Below, one piece after another: positions 1 to 6,985 of a stretch of DNA of 30,476 nt (position 1 is its first letter; each line of letters starts with the position of its first letter). The stretch is from DAOTUB01 sp034437455 (GTDB lineage: Bacteria > Chloroflexota > Anaerolineae > B4-G1). Where the stretch lies: contig DAOTUB010000216.1 of the NCBI GenBank assembly GCA_034437455.1, positions 1 through 30,476 on the forward strand, given 5' to 3'. Made by a program: the position numbers and the translations under genes. The notes beneath the pieces were generated by a model. The model was given only the letters and a program-made list of their open reading frames with translations, did not search any database and was not told where the DNA came from.

Positions 1-90
1 AAAAACGCTGCCCCTAAATCTCAACGTTTTCGAGGCAAAAATGGGGCGCGAAGCCTCAATTTAGACCCCAAAATGCGCCTGAATGGGACA
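1..90. mobile_element. Possible insertion-sequence terminus at left edge
   Basis: The first 90 bases do not continue the LivH-like coding sequence that follows. The segment ends in GAATGGGACA (81-90). The inward-facing IS-like end at the right edge of the window reads AAATGGGACA on the minus strand (30320-30311), so both edges share AATGGGACA pointing into the window. A weak GGGG/CCCC dyad lies at about 43-69. No transposase can be recognised here. The interpretation as an IS terminus is inference; it could also be unrelated sequence or an assembly chimera at a contig edge. Confidence 0.3.
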
Positions 91-100
91 TTTCCTGTAA

Positions 101-424
101 AAACAAACCCTCTCCGACAGGCTGCTAGCCCTCAGTGTTGGCCTGGGCACGATGCTGGCTGCTATCGCCGGCGGGTTGATCGCCACATTCTTCCCCTTCA
201 CCATCCTCGCCGGTGGTTCCTACGAGTTGAAGAGTTTTGTGATCTGCGTGTTGGGAGGTCTGGGTAATCCGCTGGGCGCGCTGATGGGCGGCTTGATCCT
301 GGGTGCACTGGAGGGGGTCATCCCGGCTTTTATCGAGACCACCTGGGTCCCCGTCCTGGAGTTCGTCCTGTTCGTCGTCATCCTGCTGGTAAAGCCATCT
401 GGCCTGCTGGGAGGTGAAGCATGA
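101..424 (+). pseudogene. livH: LivH-like branched-chain amino acid ABC permease, 3' fragment
   Basis: This frame encodes the last third of a LivH-type inner-membrane permease of a branched-chain amino acid/amide importer. The recognisable part starts near LLALSVGLGTM and includes the family-typical ICVLGGLGNPLGALMGGLILG segment and the end KPSGLLGG. LivH proteins are about 290 residues; fewer than 110 codons remain. The frame is closed upstream by a TAA at 98-100, so the protein does not simply run off the window edge. The first ATG is at 152. The stop overlaps the livM start as ATGA (421-424), so this was the first gene of the operon. The loss of the 5' end coincides with possible IS sequence at 1-90. 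It is probably non-functional, unless the junction is an assembly artefact. Confidence 0.7.
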
Positions 425-1398
425 AACCCGCCTGGCGAAACCCCGGACTGTGGTTGGTGTTGGCACTCACGATTGCCATCGGTATCTGGCCGGCCATCGC
501 CGCGAACAAAGCGTATTCGCGAGAAGTGACCTTTACCATCCTCAAGGCGGTGGCGCTCGCTTCGAGCTTGAACATTCTGCTGGGCTACACCGGCTATGTA
601 AGTTTCGGGCAGATCGTCTTTTTCGGCCTGGGAGGTTACGTCGGCTTCTACCTGCTCAGCGTTCACCATTTTCCTCTCTACGTCGCCGTGTTGGGAGGTG
701 CTCTGAGCGCCGGATTGCTCGCCTTCCTGCTAGGAAAGGCGATCCTGCGCCTGCGTGGCGCCTACTTTGCCCTGGCAACCATCGGCGTCAATGAAGCGGC
801 GCGCGCCTTTATCAAGAACTTTGAGCCTTTCGGCGGCCCCATCGGGATGACGTTGCACATGCAGGTGTACCGGGACGCCTACGGCAGCACCGATCGGGCG
901 CTGTGGATCGCCTACGCCTCCCTGGCGATTCTGACGGTAGCCGTTGTCTTCGCCAGTTTCCTGATCAAGTCCTCTCGCTTTGGGCTGGGCCTGCTGGCGA
1001 TCCGCGAAAACGAGGACGCCGCCGAAGTGATGGGGGTGGTCGCGCCCAACGCCAAGACCTGGGCCTACGTTCTGTCGGCGATCTTTCCGGGGATGATCGG
1101 CGTGCTCTTTTTCTTCAAGAACGGGAACATCGAGCCGCCCGACGCCTTCAACTTGCACCAGTCTATCGAAACCATCGTCATGGTGATGCTGGGCGGCCAC
1201 GGCACGGTGCTCGGCCCGCTGGTCGGCTCGGCCGTCTACCAACGCTTGCGTGGTTTTCTGCTCGTCAGCCCTCTTTTCAAGAATATCCAACTGGCGGTCG
1301 CCGGTGTGTTGTTGCTGGTCATCATTCTCTTTGTACCGGCGGGCGTGGTCGGTTGGCTGCGCGGCCGCTTTCCCCGTCTGCGGAGGATACTGGAATGA
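421..1398 (+). CDS. livM: Branched-chain amino acid ABC transporter permease LivM
   Basis: This is a 325-residue integral membrane permease of the LivM family, the second membrane subunit of a high-affinity importer for branched-chain amino acids, amides or urea. Many hydrophobic segments are visible. The family-typical cytoplasmic loop LRLRGAYFALATIGVNEA occurs near residue 105, RFGLGLLAIRENEDAAEVMGV near 185, and MLGGHGTVLGPLVGSAV near 255. The length is normal. The start ATG overlaps the livH stop (ATGA) and is preceded by GGGAGGTG at 409-416. The stop overlaps the livG start in the same way. Translational coupling with both neighbours is therefore likely. The substrate cannot be told from sequence, and no periplasmic binding protein lies in the window. 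Confidence 0.93.
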   Translation: MKPAWRNPGLWLVLALTIAIGIWPAIAANKAYSREVTFTILKAVALASSLNILLGYTGYVSFGQIVFFGLGGYVGFYLLSVHHFPLYVAVLGGALSAGLLAFLLGKAILRLRGAYFALATIGVNEAARAFIKNFEPFGGPIGMTLHMQVYRDAYGSTDRALWIAYASLAILTVAVVFASFLIKSSRFGLGLLAIRENEDAAEVMGVVAPNAKTWAYVLSAIFPGMIGVLFFFKNGNIEPPDAFNLHQSIETIVMVMLGGHGTVLGPLVGSAVYQRLRGFLLVSPLFKNIQLAVAGVLLLVIILFVPAGVVGWLRGRFPRLRRILE

Positions 1399-2153
1399 CT
1401 GAAGAAGCCATACTACAAATTCAACGTGTCTCCAAATGCTTCGGTGGTCTGCAGGCGTTATTGAGCGTCACCTTTGACCTGCCCGAGGGACAGATTCTGG
1501 GCTTGATCGGCCCTAACGGCGCGGGGAAAACGACCCTTTTCAACTGCATCAACGGCGTGTATTCGCCGGAAGAGGGGCAGGTGATCTTTCGAGGCCAGGA
1601 GATTACCGGGTGGAAGCCCTACGACGTGGCCCGCCTGGGGCTGGCCCGCACACATCAGATCGTGCAGCCGCTAAACGAGTTGACGGTGCTCGAAAACGTG
1701 ATGGCCGGCGCCTGCTTTGGGCACGAGCAGCGCCCCCTGGGTCAGGCGCAAACGATTGCCGATGAGGTGCTCTCTTTCGTCGGCCTGGCCGAGCGGCGGG
1801 ATGAGCTGGCCGCCAGCCTGAACGTGGCCCAGAAGAAGCGATTGGAATTGGCCCGCGCCCTGGCCGCCCGCCCCTATCTGATCCTGCTGGACGAGGTGCT
1901 GGCGGGGCTGAATCCCACCGAGATCGCAGAAATGGTCCAGGTGGTGCGCCAGATCCGCGACCAGGGCGTGACCATCCTCATCATCGAACACGTGATGCAC
2001 GCGCTGATGAACGTCTCGGATCGCGTCATCGTGTTGGACTATGGGGAGCAGATCTCCGAAGGAACGCCTGACGAGGTCGCCAACGATCCCAAGGTGATCG
2101 AAGCTTACCTGGGCGATCCAAAGTTGGCTGAGGAGATGATGCAGAATGCGTAA
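1395..2153 (+). CDS. livG: Branched-chain amino acid ABC transporter ATPase LivG
   Basis: This is a 252-residue cytoplasmic ATPase subunit of the Liv importer. Walker A is GPNGAGKTT (about residue 44), Walker B with the catalytic Glu is LILLDEVLAGLNPTE, and the H-loop is IIEHVMHAL. The signature is the LivG-style variant LNVAQKKRLELARAL rather than LSGGQ, which I recall as a common form in this family. The C-terminal end EGTPDEVANDPKVIEAYLG is typical of LivG. An open frame extends far upstream inside livM, but the ATG at 1395 is chosen because it overlaps the livM stop and gives the normal family length. Confidence 0.93.
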   Translation: MTEEAILQIQRVSKCFGGLQALLSVTFDLPEGQILGLIGPNGAGKTTLFNCINGVYSPEEGQVIFRGQEITGWKPYDVARLGLARTHQIVQPLNELTVLENVMAGACFGHEQRPLGQAQTIADEVLSFVGLAERRDELAASLNVAQKKRLELARALAARPYLILLDEVLAGLNPTEIAEMVQVVRQIRDQGVTILIIEHVMHALMNVSDRVIVLDYGEQISEGTPDEVANDPKVIEAYLGDPKLAEEMMQNA

Positions 2154-2183
2154 CACGTGTCGTGCACTGTGGGAGAATGACCT

Positions 2184-2894
2184 ATGGCGTTATTAGAGAT
2201 TCAGAACGTTTCTTCTGGCTACGGCGAGGTCCAGATTCTGTGGGACGTTTCACTAGAGTTGGAACGCGGAAAGCTCACGGCCCTGGTTGGTTCCAATGGC
2301 GTGGGTAAAACCACGCTGTTGCGCACGGTGGTGGGACTGATCAAACCGTGGCAGGGTTCGGTCGCCTTTGACGGCCACGACGTGACCCGCGTGTCGCCCC
2401 ACGCCAAGGCCGCTCAAGGCGTGGTTTTGGTTCCCGAAGGCCGCCAACTGTTCACCGACATGAGCGTCCACGAGAACCTGGAGATGGGCGCTTTTACCAG
2501 GCGGGCGCAGGCGCATTTCCAGCGAAATCTGGAATGGGTTTATGACATGTTCCCCATCCTGAAGGAGCGAAGCAGTCAAAAGGCCGGCACACTCTCTGGT
2601 GGCGAGCAGCAAATGCTGGCCGTGGCGCGTGGGCTGATGGCGCAGCCCGAAATCCTGATGTTTGACGAACTCTCGCTGGGTCTGGCGCCGTTTCTCGTGC
2701 TCAACATATTCCAGGTGTTGCAAAAGCTGAAGGCAGAGGGACTGACCATGTTGCTGGTGGAGCAAAACGTCCAGATGGCGCTGGCCGTCAGCGACTATGC
2801 CTACGTGTTGGCCGACGGTCGGGTCGAACTGGAGGGGCCGTCGCGAGAGGTAGCACAGAACGAACAGGTGCGAGAGTCCTACTTGGGTATCTAA
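2184..2894 (+). CDS. livF: Branched-chain amino acid ABC transporter ATPase LivF
   Basis: This is the 236-residue second ATPase of the Liv importer, expected to dimerise with LivG under the LivH/LivM permeases. It shows Walker A GSNGVGKTT (about 36-44), the LivF-typical VPEGRQLFTDMSVHENLEMG, signature TLSGGEQQMLAVARGL, Walker B ILMFDELSLGLAP and switch His replaced by Gln in LLVEQNVQMAL, which is normal for LivF. It starts 30 bp after livG with GGGAGA about 8 bp upstream of the ATG. The gene is followed by a strong hairpin at 2913-2937, marking the end of the operon. Confidence 0.94.
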   Translation: MALLEIQNVSSGYGEVQILWDVSLELERGKLTALVGSNGVGKTTLLRTVVGLIKPWQGSVAFDGHDVTRVSPHAKAAQGVVLVPEGRQLFTDMSVHENLEMGAFTRRAQAHFQRNLEWVYDMFPILKERSSQKAGTLSGGEQQMLAVARGLMAQPEILMFDELSLGLAPFLVLNIFQVLQKLKAEGLTMLLVEQNVQMALAVSDYAYVLADGRVELEGPSREVAQNEQVRESYLGI

Positions 2895-2912
2895 AGCCTG
2901 CCGAAAAAAAAC

Positions 2913-2937
2913 AAGCCCAGGCCATAGGCCTGGGCTT
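2913..2937 (+). terminator. Intrinsic terminator after livF
   Basis: A perfect 11 bp stem (AAGCCCAGGCC pairing with GGCCTGGGCTT) closes a 3-base ATA loop. It is preceded by an A-run (2904-2911) and followed by TTTGTCTG. The A-run would give a U-tract on the opposite strand, so it may act in both directions, although no minus-strand gene is seen converging on it. Confidence 0.82.
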
Positions 2938-2970
2938 TGTCTGATAGAGACTTGAATTTTTAACCGAGAC

Positions 2971-2999
2971 TTGACTTTCCCCCCACTGAAAGGTATAGC
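2971..2999 (+). promoter_or_regulatory. Candidate sigma-70 promoter of the VOC gene
   Basis: TTGACT (2971-2976) and TATAGC (2994-2999) are separated by 17 bp, 42 bp upstream of the ATG at 3041. The -35 element sits in the second copy of a short direct repeat, AGACTTGA(A/C)TTT, whose first copy lies about 20 bp upstream. The repeat could be a regulator site; that part is speculative. Confidence 0.45.
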
Positions 3000-3040
3000 G
3001 GCGCAAGTTCACAGAGAATCAAATATACCTGGAGGAGAGA

Positions 3041-3469
3041 ATGTCCAAGAAACGACCAACGAAGCACACCCTACCTGAGCCGCTGGTGCAAAAGATTGAT
3101 TGCGTGCGGTTCTACGTCTCGGACCTCGACGTAGGTCTCGCGTTCTACCGCGACCAACTGGGACACGAGCTTATCTGGCGCACCGAGGAGCAGGTGGGAT
3201 TGCGAATGTCCGATACCGACGTCGAGATCGTCCTGCACACAGAGCGGCAGGAGCCGGAGATTGATTTCAAGGTACAGTCGGCAGATGAAGCCGCGGTCCG
3301 GTTCGAGGAAGCCGGAGGCGAGATCGTCGCGCCGCCGTTTGACATTCAGATCGGACGGTGCACAGTGGTTGAGGATCCGTGGGGAAACCAATTTATCCTC
3401 CTGGATTCAAGCAAGGGGACGCTGATCACCGATGAAGAGGGCAATATCATCGGGAACACTGAATGCTGA
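3041..3469 (+). CDS. VOC (glyoxalase/bleomycin-resistance fold) family protein
   Basis: This 142-residue cytoplasmic protein has one vicinal-oxygen-chelate unit: the first beta-alpha-beta-beta-beta module begins at IDCVRFYVSDLDVGLAFYRDQLGHEL and the second at IDFKVQSADEAAVRFEEAGGEI, ending in VVEDPWGNQFILLD. The final Glu of the usual metal-binding motif (GN.FEL) is not present here; the position reads FILLD, so metal chelation may differ from lyase-type members. The members of this superfamily include lactoylglutathione lyases, dioxygenases, epimerases and antibiotic-binding proteins, and the sequence does not choose between them. A strong GGAGGAGA ribosome site lies just before the ATG. It is monocistronic by position and converges with the minus-strand pair that follows. 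Confidence 0.85.
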   Translation: MSKKRPTKHTLPEPLVQKIDCVRFYVSDLDVGLAFYRDQLGHELIWRTEEQVGLRMSDTDVEIVLHTERQEPEIDFKVQSADEAAVRFEEAGGEIVAPPFDIQIGRCTVVEDPWGNQFILLDSSKGTLITDEEGNIIGNTEC

Positions 3470-3545
3470 GTAACATCAACCTTGTGTTCAGAACCTCAAT
3501 CCGCTCTAATCGAGAAAGTGCCGGTGTCGTTAAGCACTGACGCCT

Positions 3546-4112
3546 TTATCGGTTTATTCTACTGCCAGCTATTAACTCGCTGGGCGTCGCCACCCAATCC
3601 ATACACTGGTCGTGATCGCCGCAGGGCAGTTCGTCGGCCAAGCACTCCTCGTAAGTCACCCCCACGCGCAAAGCCGGCGTGGTGATGAGAAAACGGTCGT
3701 AGAACCCCCCACCGAACCCCAGTCTTCTTCCTTGCCGATCAAAGGCCACACCGGGCACCAACACTAAATCCAACGTCATCGGATCCACCACAGGCATCTC
3801 CGCTGCTGGCTCCAGCATACCAAAGCGGTGGCGGATCAAGCGGGCAGAATCATAGGGGTGAAGGATCAGGCGTTGGTTCTCAATACGGGGAACAATCCAG
3901 TGCTTACCGGGGAAAAGATCGAGGAGAAACCGCAGGTCGATCTCGTTTTTGAAGGCCAGGTAGGTGAGCACAGTCCCGGCATCTCGGAGCACCGACCATC
4001 TGGCCAGCCGTTGACAGAGAGCCATAGAAGCCTCGTTGATCTTCTCAACGGGAAGACACTCCCGCAGAGTGCAAAATCGCCCGCGCAGTTGTGATTTGTC
4101 CATGCTTCTCAT
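3546..4112 (-). CDS. 5-formyltetrahydrofolate cyclo-ligase (MTHFS family)
   Basis: This 188-residue cytoplasmic enzyme would convert 5-formyltetrahydrofolate to 5,10-methenyltetrahydrofolate with ATP, rescuing a storage or inhibitory folate into the one-carbon pool. The N-terminal K..LR motif, VLTYLAFKNEIDLRFLL, and above all the signature LGFGGGFYDRFL near residue 132 are characteristic. The length is normal. The start ATG at 4112 overlaps the stop of the upstream PyrK-like gene (ATGA), which favours it over a second ATG three codons in. It is the second gene of a two-gene minus-strand operon. Names used elsewhere are fau, ygfA and MTHFS. Confidence 0.9.
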   Translation of the reverse strand: MRSMDKSQLRGRFCTLRECLPVEKINEASMALCQRLARWSVLRDAGTVLTYLAFKNEIDLRFLLDLFPGKHWIVPRIENQRLILHPYDSARLIRHRFGMLEPAAEMPVVDPMTLDLVLVPGVAFDRQGRRLGFGGGFYDRFLITTPALRVGVTYEECLADELPCGDHDQCMDWVATPSELIAGSRINR

Positions 4113-4894
4113 AGAATGGGCAACCGACGCCCGGTGGCACTGCGGTGAAAGCGCCCAAAATCGCCCAGACCGTTCAGTTGTTCCACGTCAAATACCGGGC
4201 CATCCTGACAAACCAACAGACCATCCATTGCACACTGCCCGCAGATGCCAAAGCCACACTTCATGTATCGCTCTACACTGAATTGACCAGGAATATCACG
4301 CTCGCGGCATAGATGGTGCAGGGCGACGAGCATTAGTTCAGGACCGCAGGCGTATATTACGGGAGATTCAAGATCAGAAATTGGAGATTTAATAGCGTCA
4401 GTGACGTACCCCCTGTAGCCGGTTGATCCGTCATCGGTGGCCAGGATAAGATCCACTCCCAATGTGCGAAACCGTTCGACGTAGAGCAGATCCAGAGTAG
4501 TGCGGGCGCCGATAGCGACTGTGGTAGGCACACCGTGTTCGACAGCCTCTGTGGCCAGGAAGTAAAGCGGTGCTGCGCCGTATCCACCGGCCACCAATAA
4601 AGCGGGGCGATCTTTATGTAACGAGAAACCTCGCCCATAAGGCCCGCGCCAACCCACACGACTGCCCACTTTGCGCTGGTGCAACTCGGTACTGAAAGGT
4701 CCCACCCGGGCAACGGTCAGGGTGAGGGGGGCAGGGCTGGCAATGGAGATCGGCTTTTCATCCACGCCAGGCAGCCAGAGCATGATGAACTGTCCTGGTT
4801 TGGCTTCGGGTACCTCGGCATCCAGCACAAAGGTGCCGATGGCGCGCGCCTCATCCTGGATATGACGGATGCGGGCAATTTGTGGTAGCGTCAA
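4109..4894 (-). CDS. pyrK: PyrK-like dihydroorotate dehydrogenase electron-transfer subunit
   Basis: This 261-residue iron-sulfur flavoprotein belongs to the ferredoxin-reductase superfamily. The FAD-binding barrel covers about residues 1-95 (EKPISIAS occupies the usual R-x-Y-S flavin site), the NAD-binding fold starts at VAGGYGAAPLYFLA (101-114), and the 2Fe-2S site is formed by Cys213, Cys218, Cys221 and Cys229, followed by QDGPVF. In class 1B enzymes PyrK passes electrons from PyrD-bound FMN to NAD. No pyrD lies next to it, so the partner is elsewhere or differs; related subunits also serve sulfhydrogenases. The start is TTG at 4894 with AGGAG 7 bp upstream on the minus strand. It overlaps the folate cyclo-ligase gene. 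Confidence 0.82.
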   Translation of the reverse strand: MTLPQIARIRHIQDEARAIGTFVLDAEVPEAKPGQFIMLWLPGVDEKPISIASPAPLTLTVARVGPFSTELHQRKVGSRVGWRGPYGRGFSLHKDRPALLVAGGYGAAPLYFLATEAVEHGVPTTVAIGARTTLDLLYVERFRTLGVDLILATDDGSTGYRGYVTDAIKSPISDLESPVIYACGPELMLVALHHLCRERDIPGQFSVERYMKCGFGICGQCAMDGLLVCQDGPVFDVEQLNGLGDFGRFHRSATGRRLPIL

Positions 4895-4953
4895 TTGTAA
4901 GCTCCTTTTCCTAACCCAAACGAGCCGGAGCCAAAAAGGTTATTGGTATGAAA

Positions 4954-4976
4954 ATTCTTGCACAAAAAACAAGAAT
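4954..4976. other. Intergenic hairpin upstream of pyrK
   Basis: A 7 bp inverted repeat (ATTCTTG/CAAGAAT) encloses a 9-base A-rich loop in the divergent region 4895-5165. Read on the minus strand it lies in the probable pyrK leader, about 60 bp before the start codon. It is a modest structure and no regulatory class is recognised. The rest of 4895-5165 holds the promoter of the downstream peptidase gene and nothing else I can identify. Confidence 0.3.
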
Positions 4977-5084
4977 CTCACTGGTTAGGGCCTAATCCGT
5001 TGATGTCCTAAAATCCCTGTCGGCTCCAGTCGGGAAGTGTACCACAGAGGCTGTATTCTGAAAAGTCAGCTTCTATCAGGCGAA

Positions 5085-5114
5085 TTGACAATCTCTTTTA
5101 CTATCAAGTATAAT
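5085..5114 (+). promoter_or_regulatory. Strong sigma-70 promoter for the P1-family peptidase gene
   Basis: A consensus -35 TTGACA (5085-5090) and consensus -10 TATAAT (5109-5114) are separated by 18 bp. Both hexamers match perfectly. The transcript would start near 5121, about 45 bp before the first candidate start codon at 5166. A 14-codon open frame (5134-5178) in another frame ends at TAATG overlapping an in-frame ATG of the gene, so leader-peptide coupling is conceivable but unsupported by any clear ribosome site. Confidence 0.8.
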
Positions 5115-5165
5115 GACACCGTTGACCATTGAGATGGTGGATGAAAAAAGGCAATTATCTCGAAA

Positions 5166-6179
5166 ATGGCACATCTAATGTGCTATTGTAAAATTATGAA
5201 CCAGGAAACTTTGACGAACAATAACACCAAGCTCGTGCCCAGAACCTCAATTGATGGCCCCGTACTCGAGTTTGACTTTCCGGCACTGCACATCGGCGTG
5301 GCCGAGTACGAAAAAGGCCCGACAGGCTGCACCGTCTTTTATTTCCCAGAGGGTGTGACCGCCGCTGCCGACATCCGCGGCGGCGACTGCGCCACGGTGC
5401 AGACGCAGCACCTCGAAGCGGGCGACAGGCAGGTCGATGCCATCTGTTTCACTGGCGGGTCGGAGTATGGCTTTGGGGCTGTCGCGGGCGTCTCCGACGA
5501 GTTGTTGGCTATGCGCGGGTACTCCACGGCCCCCTGGGACCTCGTCCTGGCACCGGGCGCGGTGATCTATGATTTCCCGCTGCGCGATAACGTTATCTGC
5601 CCGGACGCCGCCCTGGGGCGAGCGGCCTTGCGCGCTACCCGCCCTGGCTGGTTTCCACTGGGCGCGAGGGGCGCGGGGTGCTCCGCTGCGGTGGGAATCG
5701 GTTTCAGCTTCGACCAGCGCGAGCAGTCCGGGCAAGGCGGGGCCTTCCGCCAGGTCGGGCCGACCAAGATCGCGGTCTTTACCGTTGTGAACGCGATAGG
5801 CGCGATCGTCAACCGACAGGGGCAGGTGGTGCGGGGGCACCTTGATCGAGAAACTGGTGTCCGGCGCCACGCGATTGAGGATCTCGAACGGCGACTCGCC
5901 AACCACGAACAACTTCCCGGTGGAGACGGAGGACACACCACACTGACGCTGCTCGTCACGAATCAGAAACTCAGTCCCCGATCGCTGCGACAGGTGGGCA
6001 AACAGGTGCATACCTCGATGGCGCGTGCCATCCAGCCGTTTCACACTATCTACGACGGCGACGTGTTCTTTACCGTCACCACGGGCGAGGTCGAGAACCC
6101 GGCGCTCGGCGAGATCGCCCTCGGCGTGCTCGCCTCGGAACTTGCGTGGGATGGCGTGCTCAGTTGTTTGACAGCATAG
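5166..6179 (+). CDS. P1 family (DmpA/S58) N-terminal-nucleophile peptidase
   Basis: This is a self-processing hydrolase of the DmpA, BapA and NylC superfamily, which includes aminopeptidases and amide hydrolases. Family-typical stretches are GPTGCTVFYFPEGVTAAADIRGG (51-73), the FTGGSEYGFGAVAGV loop (95-109), LAPGAVIYDF (128-137), and the region around the expected cleavage point, GGHTTLTLLVTN (255-266), followed by ARAIQPFHTIYDGDVFF. The likely nucleophile is Thr258, with His257 before the scissile bond where I recall Asn or Gly in characterised members. The longest form is 337 residues. Starts at 5178 or 5196 (MNQETL) are equally possible, as none has a clear ribosome site. No signal peptide is evident. 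It has its own strong promoter and the physiological substrate is unknown. Confidence 0.85.
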   Translation: MAHLMCYCKIMNQETLTNNNTKLVPRTSIDGPVLEFDFPALHIGVAEYEKGPTGCTVFYFPEGVTAAADIRGGDCATVQTQHLEAGDRQVDAICFTGGSEYGFGAVAGVSDELLAMRGYSTAPWDLVLAPGAVIYDFPLRDNVICPDAALGRAALRATRPGWFPLGARGAGCSAAVGIGFSFDQREQSGQGGAFRQVGPTKIAVFTVVNAIGAIVNRQGQVVRGHLDRETGVRRHAIEDLERRLANHEQLPGGDGGHTTLTLLVTNQKLSPRSLRQVGKQVHTSMARAIQPFHTIYDGDVFFTVTTGEVENPALGEIALGVLASELAWDGVLSCLTA

Positions 6180-6214
6180 TCGGGGAGGGCAATGCATCAA
6201 GACTGCCCTCTAGC

Positions 6215-6333
6215 AGCAATTCCCGTTATGGGAAAAAACGAGAGTTGTAGCCGCGATTTCTATATCGCGAAGGATGCTTCGTGCGGCAAAATGCACGCGC
6301 TATGGAAAGCGCGGCTACAAAACGGGAATTGCT
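6215..6333. mobile_element. MITE-like palindromic element, copy 1
   Basis: This 119 bp element has perfect 13 bp terminal inverted repeats (AGCAATTCCCGTT and AACGGGAATTGCT). It holds a nested 11 bp inverted repeat (TTGTAGCCGCG/CGCGGCTACAA) and a small CGCGAT/ATCGCG hairpin. It is flanked by an 11 bp direct repeat, TGCCCTCTAGC (6204-6214) and GGCCCTCTAGC (6334-6344), with one mismatch. A near-identical copy lies at 9488-9605. It encodes no protein, as expected for a non-autonomous element mobilised in trans. A duplication of this length would fit an IS4-type transposase, which is inference. Confidence 0.85.
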
Positions 6334-6426
6334 GGCCCTCTAGCAAGAAACGTCGATCTGGTCGTGTCCAAACCGGGAAAACCACGAACAAACCGCAGGA
6401 GTTGTCAAGAAAGACGTCCCAAGATC

Positions 6427-6435
6427 TGGTATAGT
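6427..6435 (+). promoter_or_regulatory. Possible extended -10 promoter for the GyrI/AraC pair
   Basis: TGGTATAGT has the TGn-TATAGT form of an extended -10 element, 30 bp upstream of the ATG at 6465. A TTGTCA lies at 6402-6407, but the 22 bp spacing is too long for a standard -35, so recognition would rest on the extended -10. Confidence 0.35.
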
Positions 6436-6464
6436 CTCCAAAAAGCTTGAAAGGAGCGTGGGCG

Positions 6465-6974
6465 ATGGAACCCAAAATCATAGAAAGCGCCGAGTTGATA
6501 TTGGTGGGGATGGACTTTTTTGGCGATCCGTGCGCGATGGCGTCTCCCTGGTCCGAGGAAAACGAGATCGGACAGTTGTGGAAGCGATTTATGCAGTTCA
6601 TGGCCAGGAAAGCCAGCATGGTCAAGCATCAAGTGAACCCCGCGGTTGGCTTTGAGGTCCACATCACGACGGACGAGACGGAATCGACCGGTCATCGTCA
6701 GGTATTTGTGGGCATCGAGGTGTCCGAATTGGAGAAGCTTCCTCTGGAACTGGTCGTCAAACTGCTTCCCCCGACCAAGTATGCTGTGTTTACGTTCAAA
6801 GGCGCCGAGATCACGTCTGATTGGGGCAGGCTGATCTATTACGATTGGTTGCCCCAATCCGGCTTCCAATCGCATCACAATTATCTTATCGAACGTTACG
6901 ACGAACGCTTCAAAGGTCTGGAGGGCGAGGAGCTTGAGGAATCGGAACTGGACGTTCTCGTCCCCATAGTCTGA
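6465..6974 (+). CDS. Stand-alone GyrI-like/effector-binding domain protein
   Basis: This 169-residue cytoplasmic protein consists of one GyrI-like (AraC effector-binding) domain and no DNA-binding domain. The typical pattern is visible: VGFEVHITTDE, KYAVFTFKG, then IYYDWLPQSGFQSH and a C-terminal SELDVLVPIV strand. The following AraC-type gene carries a related C-terminal domain (YQTWLPRSGYELS, EIEIFIPI). The two genes are 11 bp apart and surely co-transcribed. The ATG at 6465 is preferred over an upstream TTG at 6447 because AGGAG sits 8 bp before it. The family binds small hydrophobic or cationic ligands; it might sequester the ligand of the regulator, which is inference. Confidence 0.78.
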   Translation: MEPKIIESAELILVGMDFFGDPCAMASPWSEENEIGQLWKRFMQFMARKASMVKHQVNPAVGFEVHITTDETESTGHRQVFVGIEVSELEKLPLELVVKLLPPTKYAVFTFKGAEITSDWGRLIYYDWLPQSGFQSHHNYLIERYDERFKGLEGEELEESELDVLVPIV

Positions 6975-6985
6975 AGGCACGCGCG

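Noticed and set aside
3470..3545. Bidirectional terminator between the converging VOC and folate cyclo-ligase genes
   Set aside because: Only a 5 bp AGTGC/GCACT pair around a 12-base loop without a T-run was found.
6192..6434. An 80-codon plus-strand open frame over MITE copy 1
   Set aside because: It is made up of the MITE and its flanks and has no ribosome site; the repeated part also appears at the second copy without an equivalent gene.
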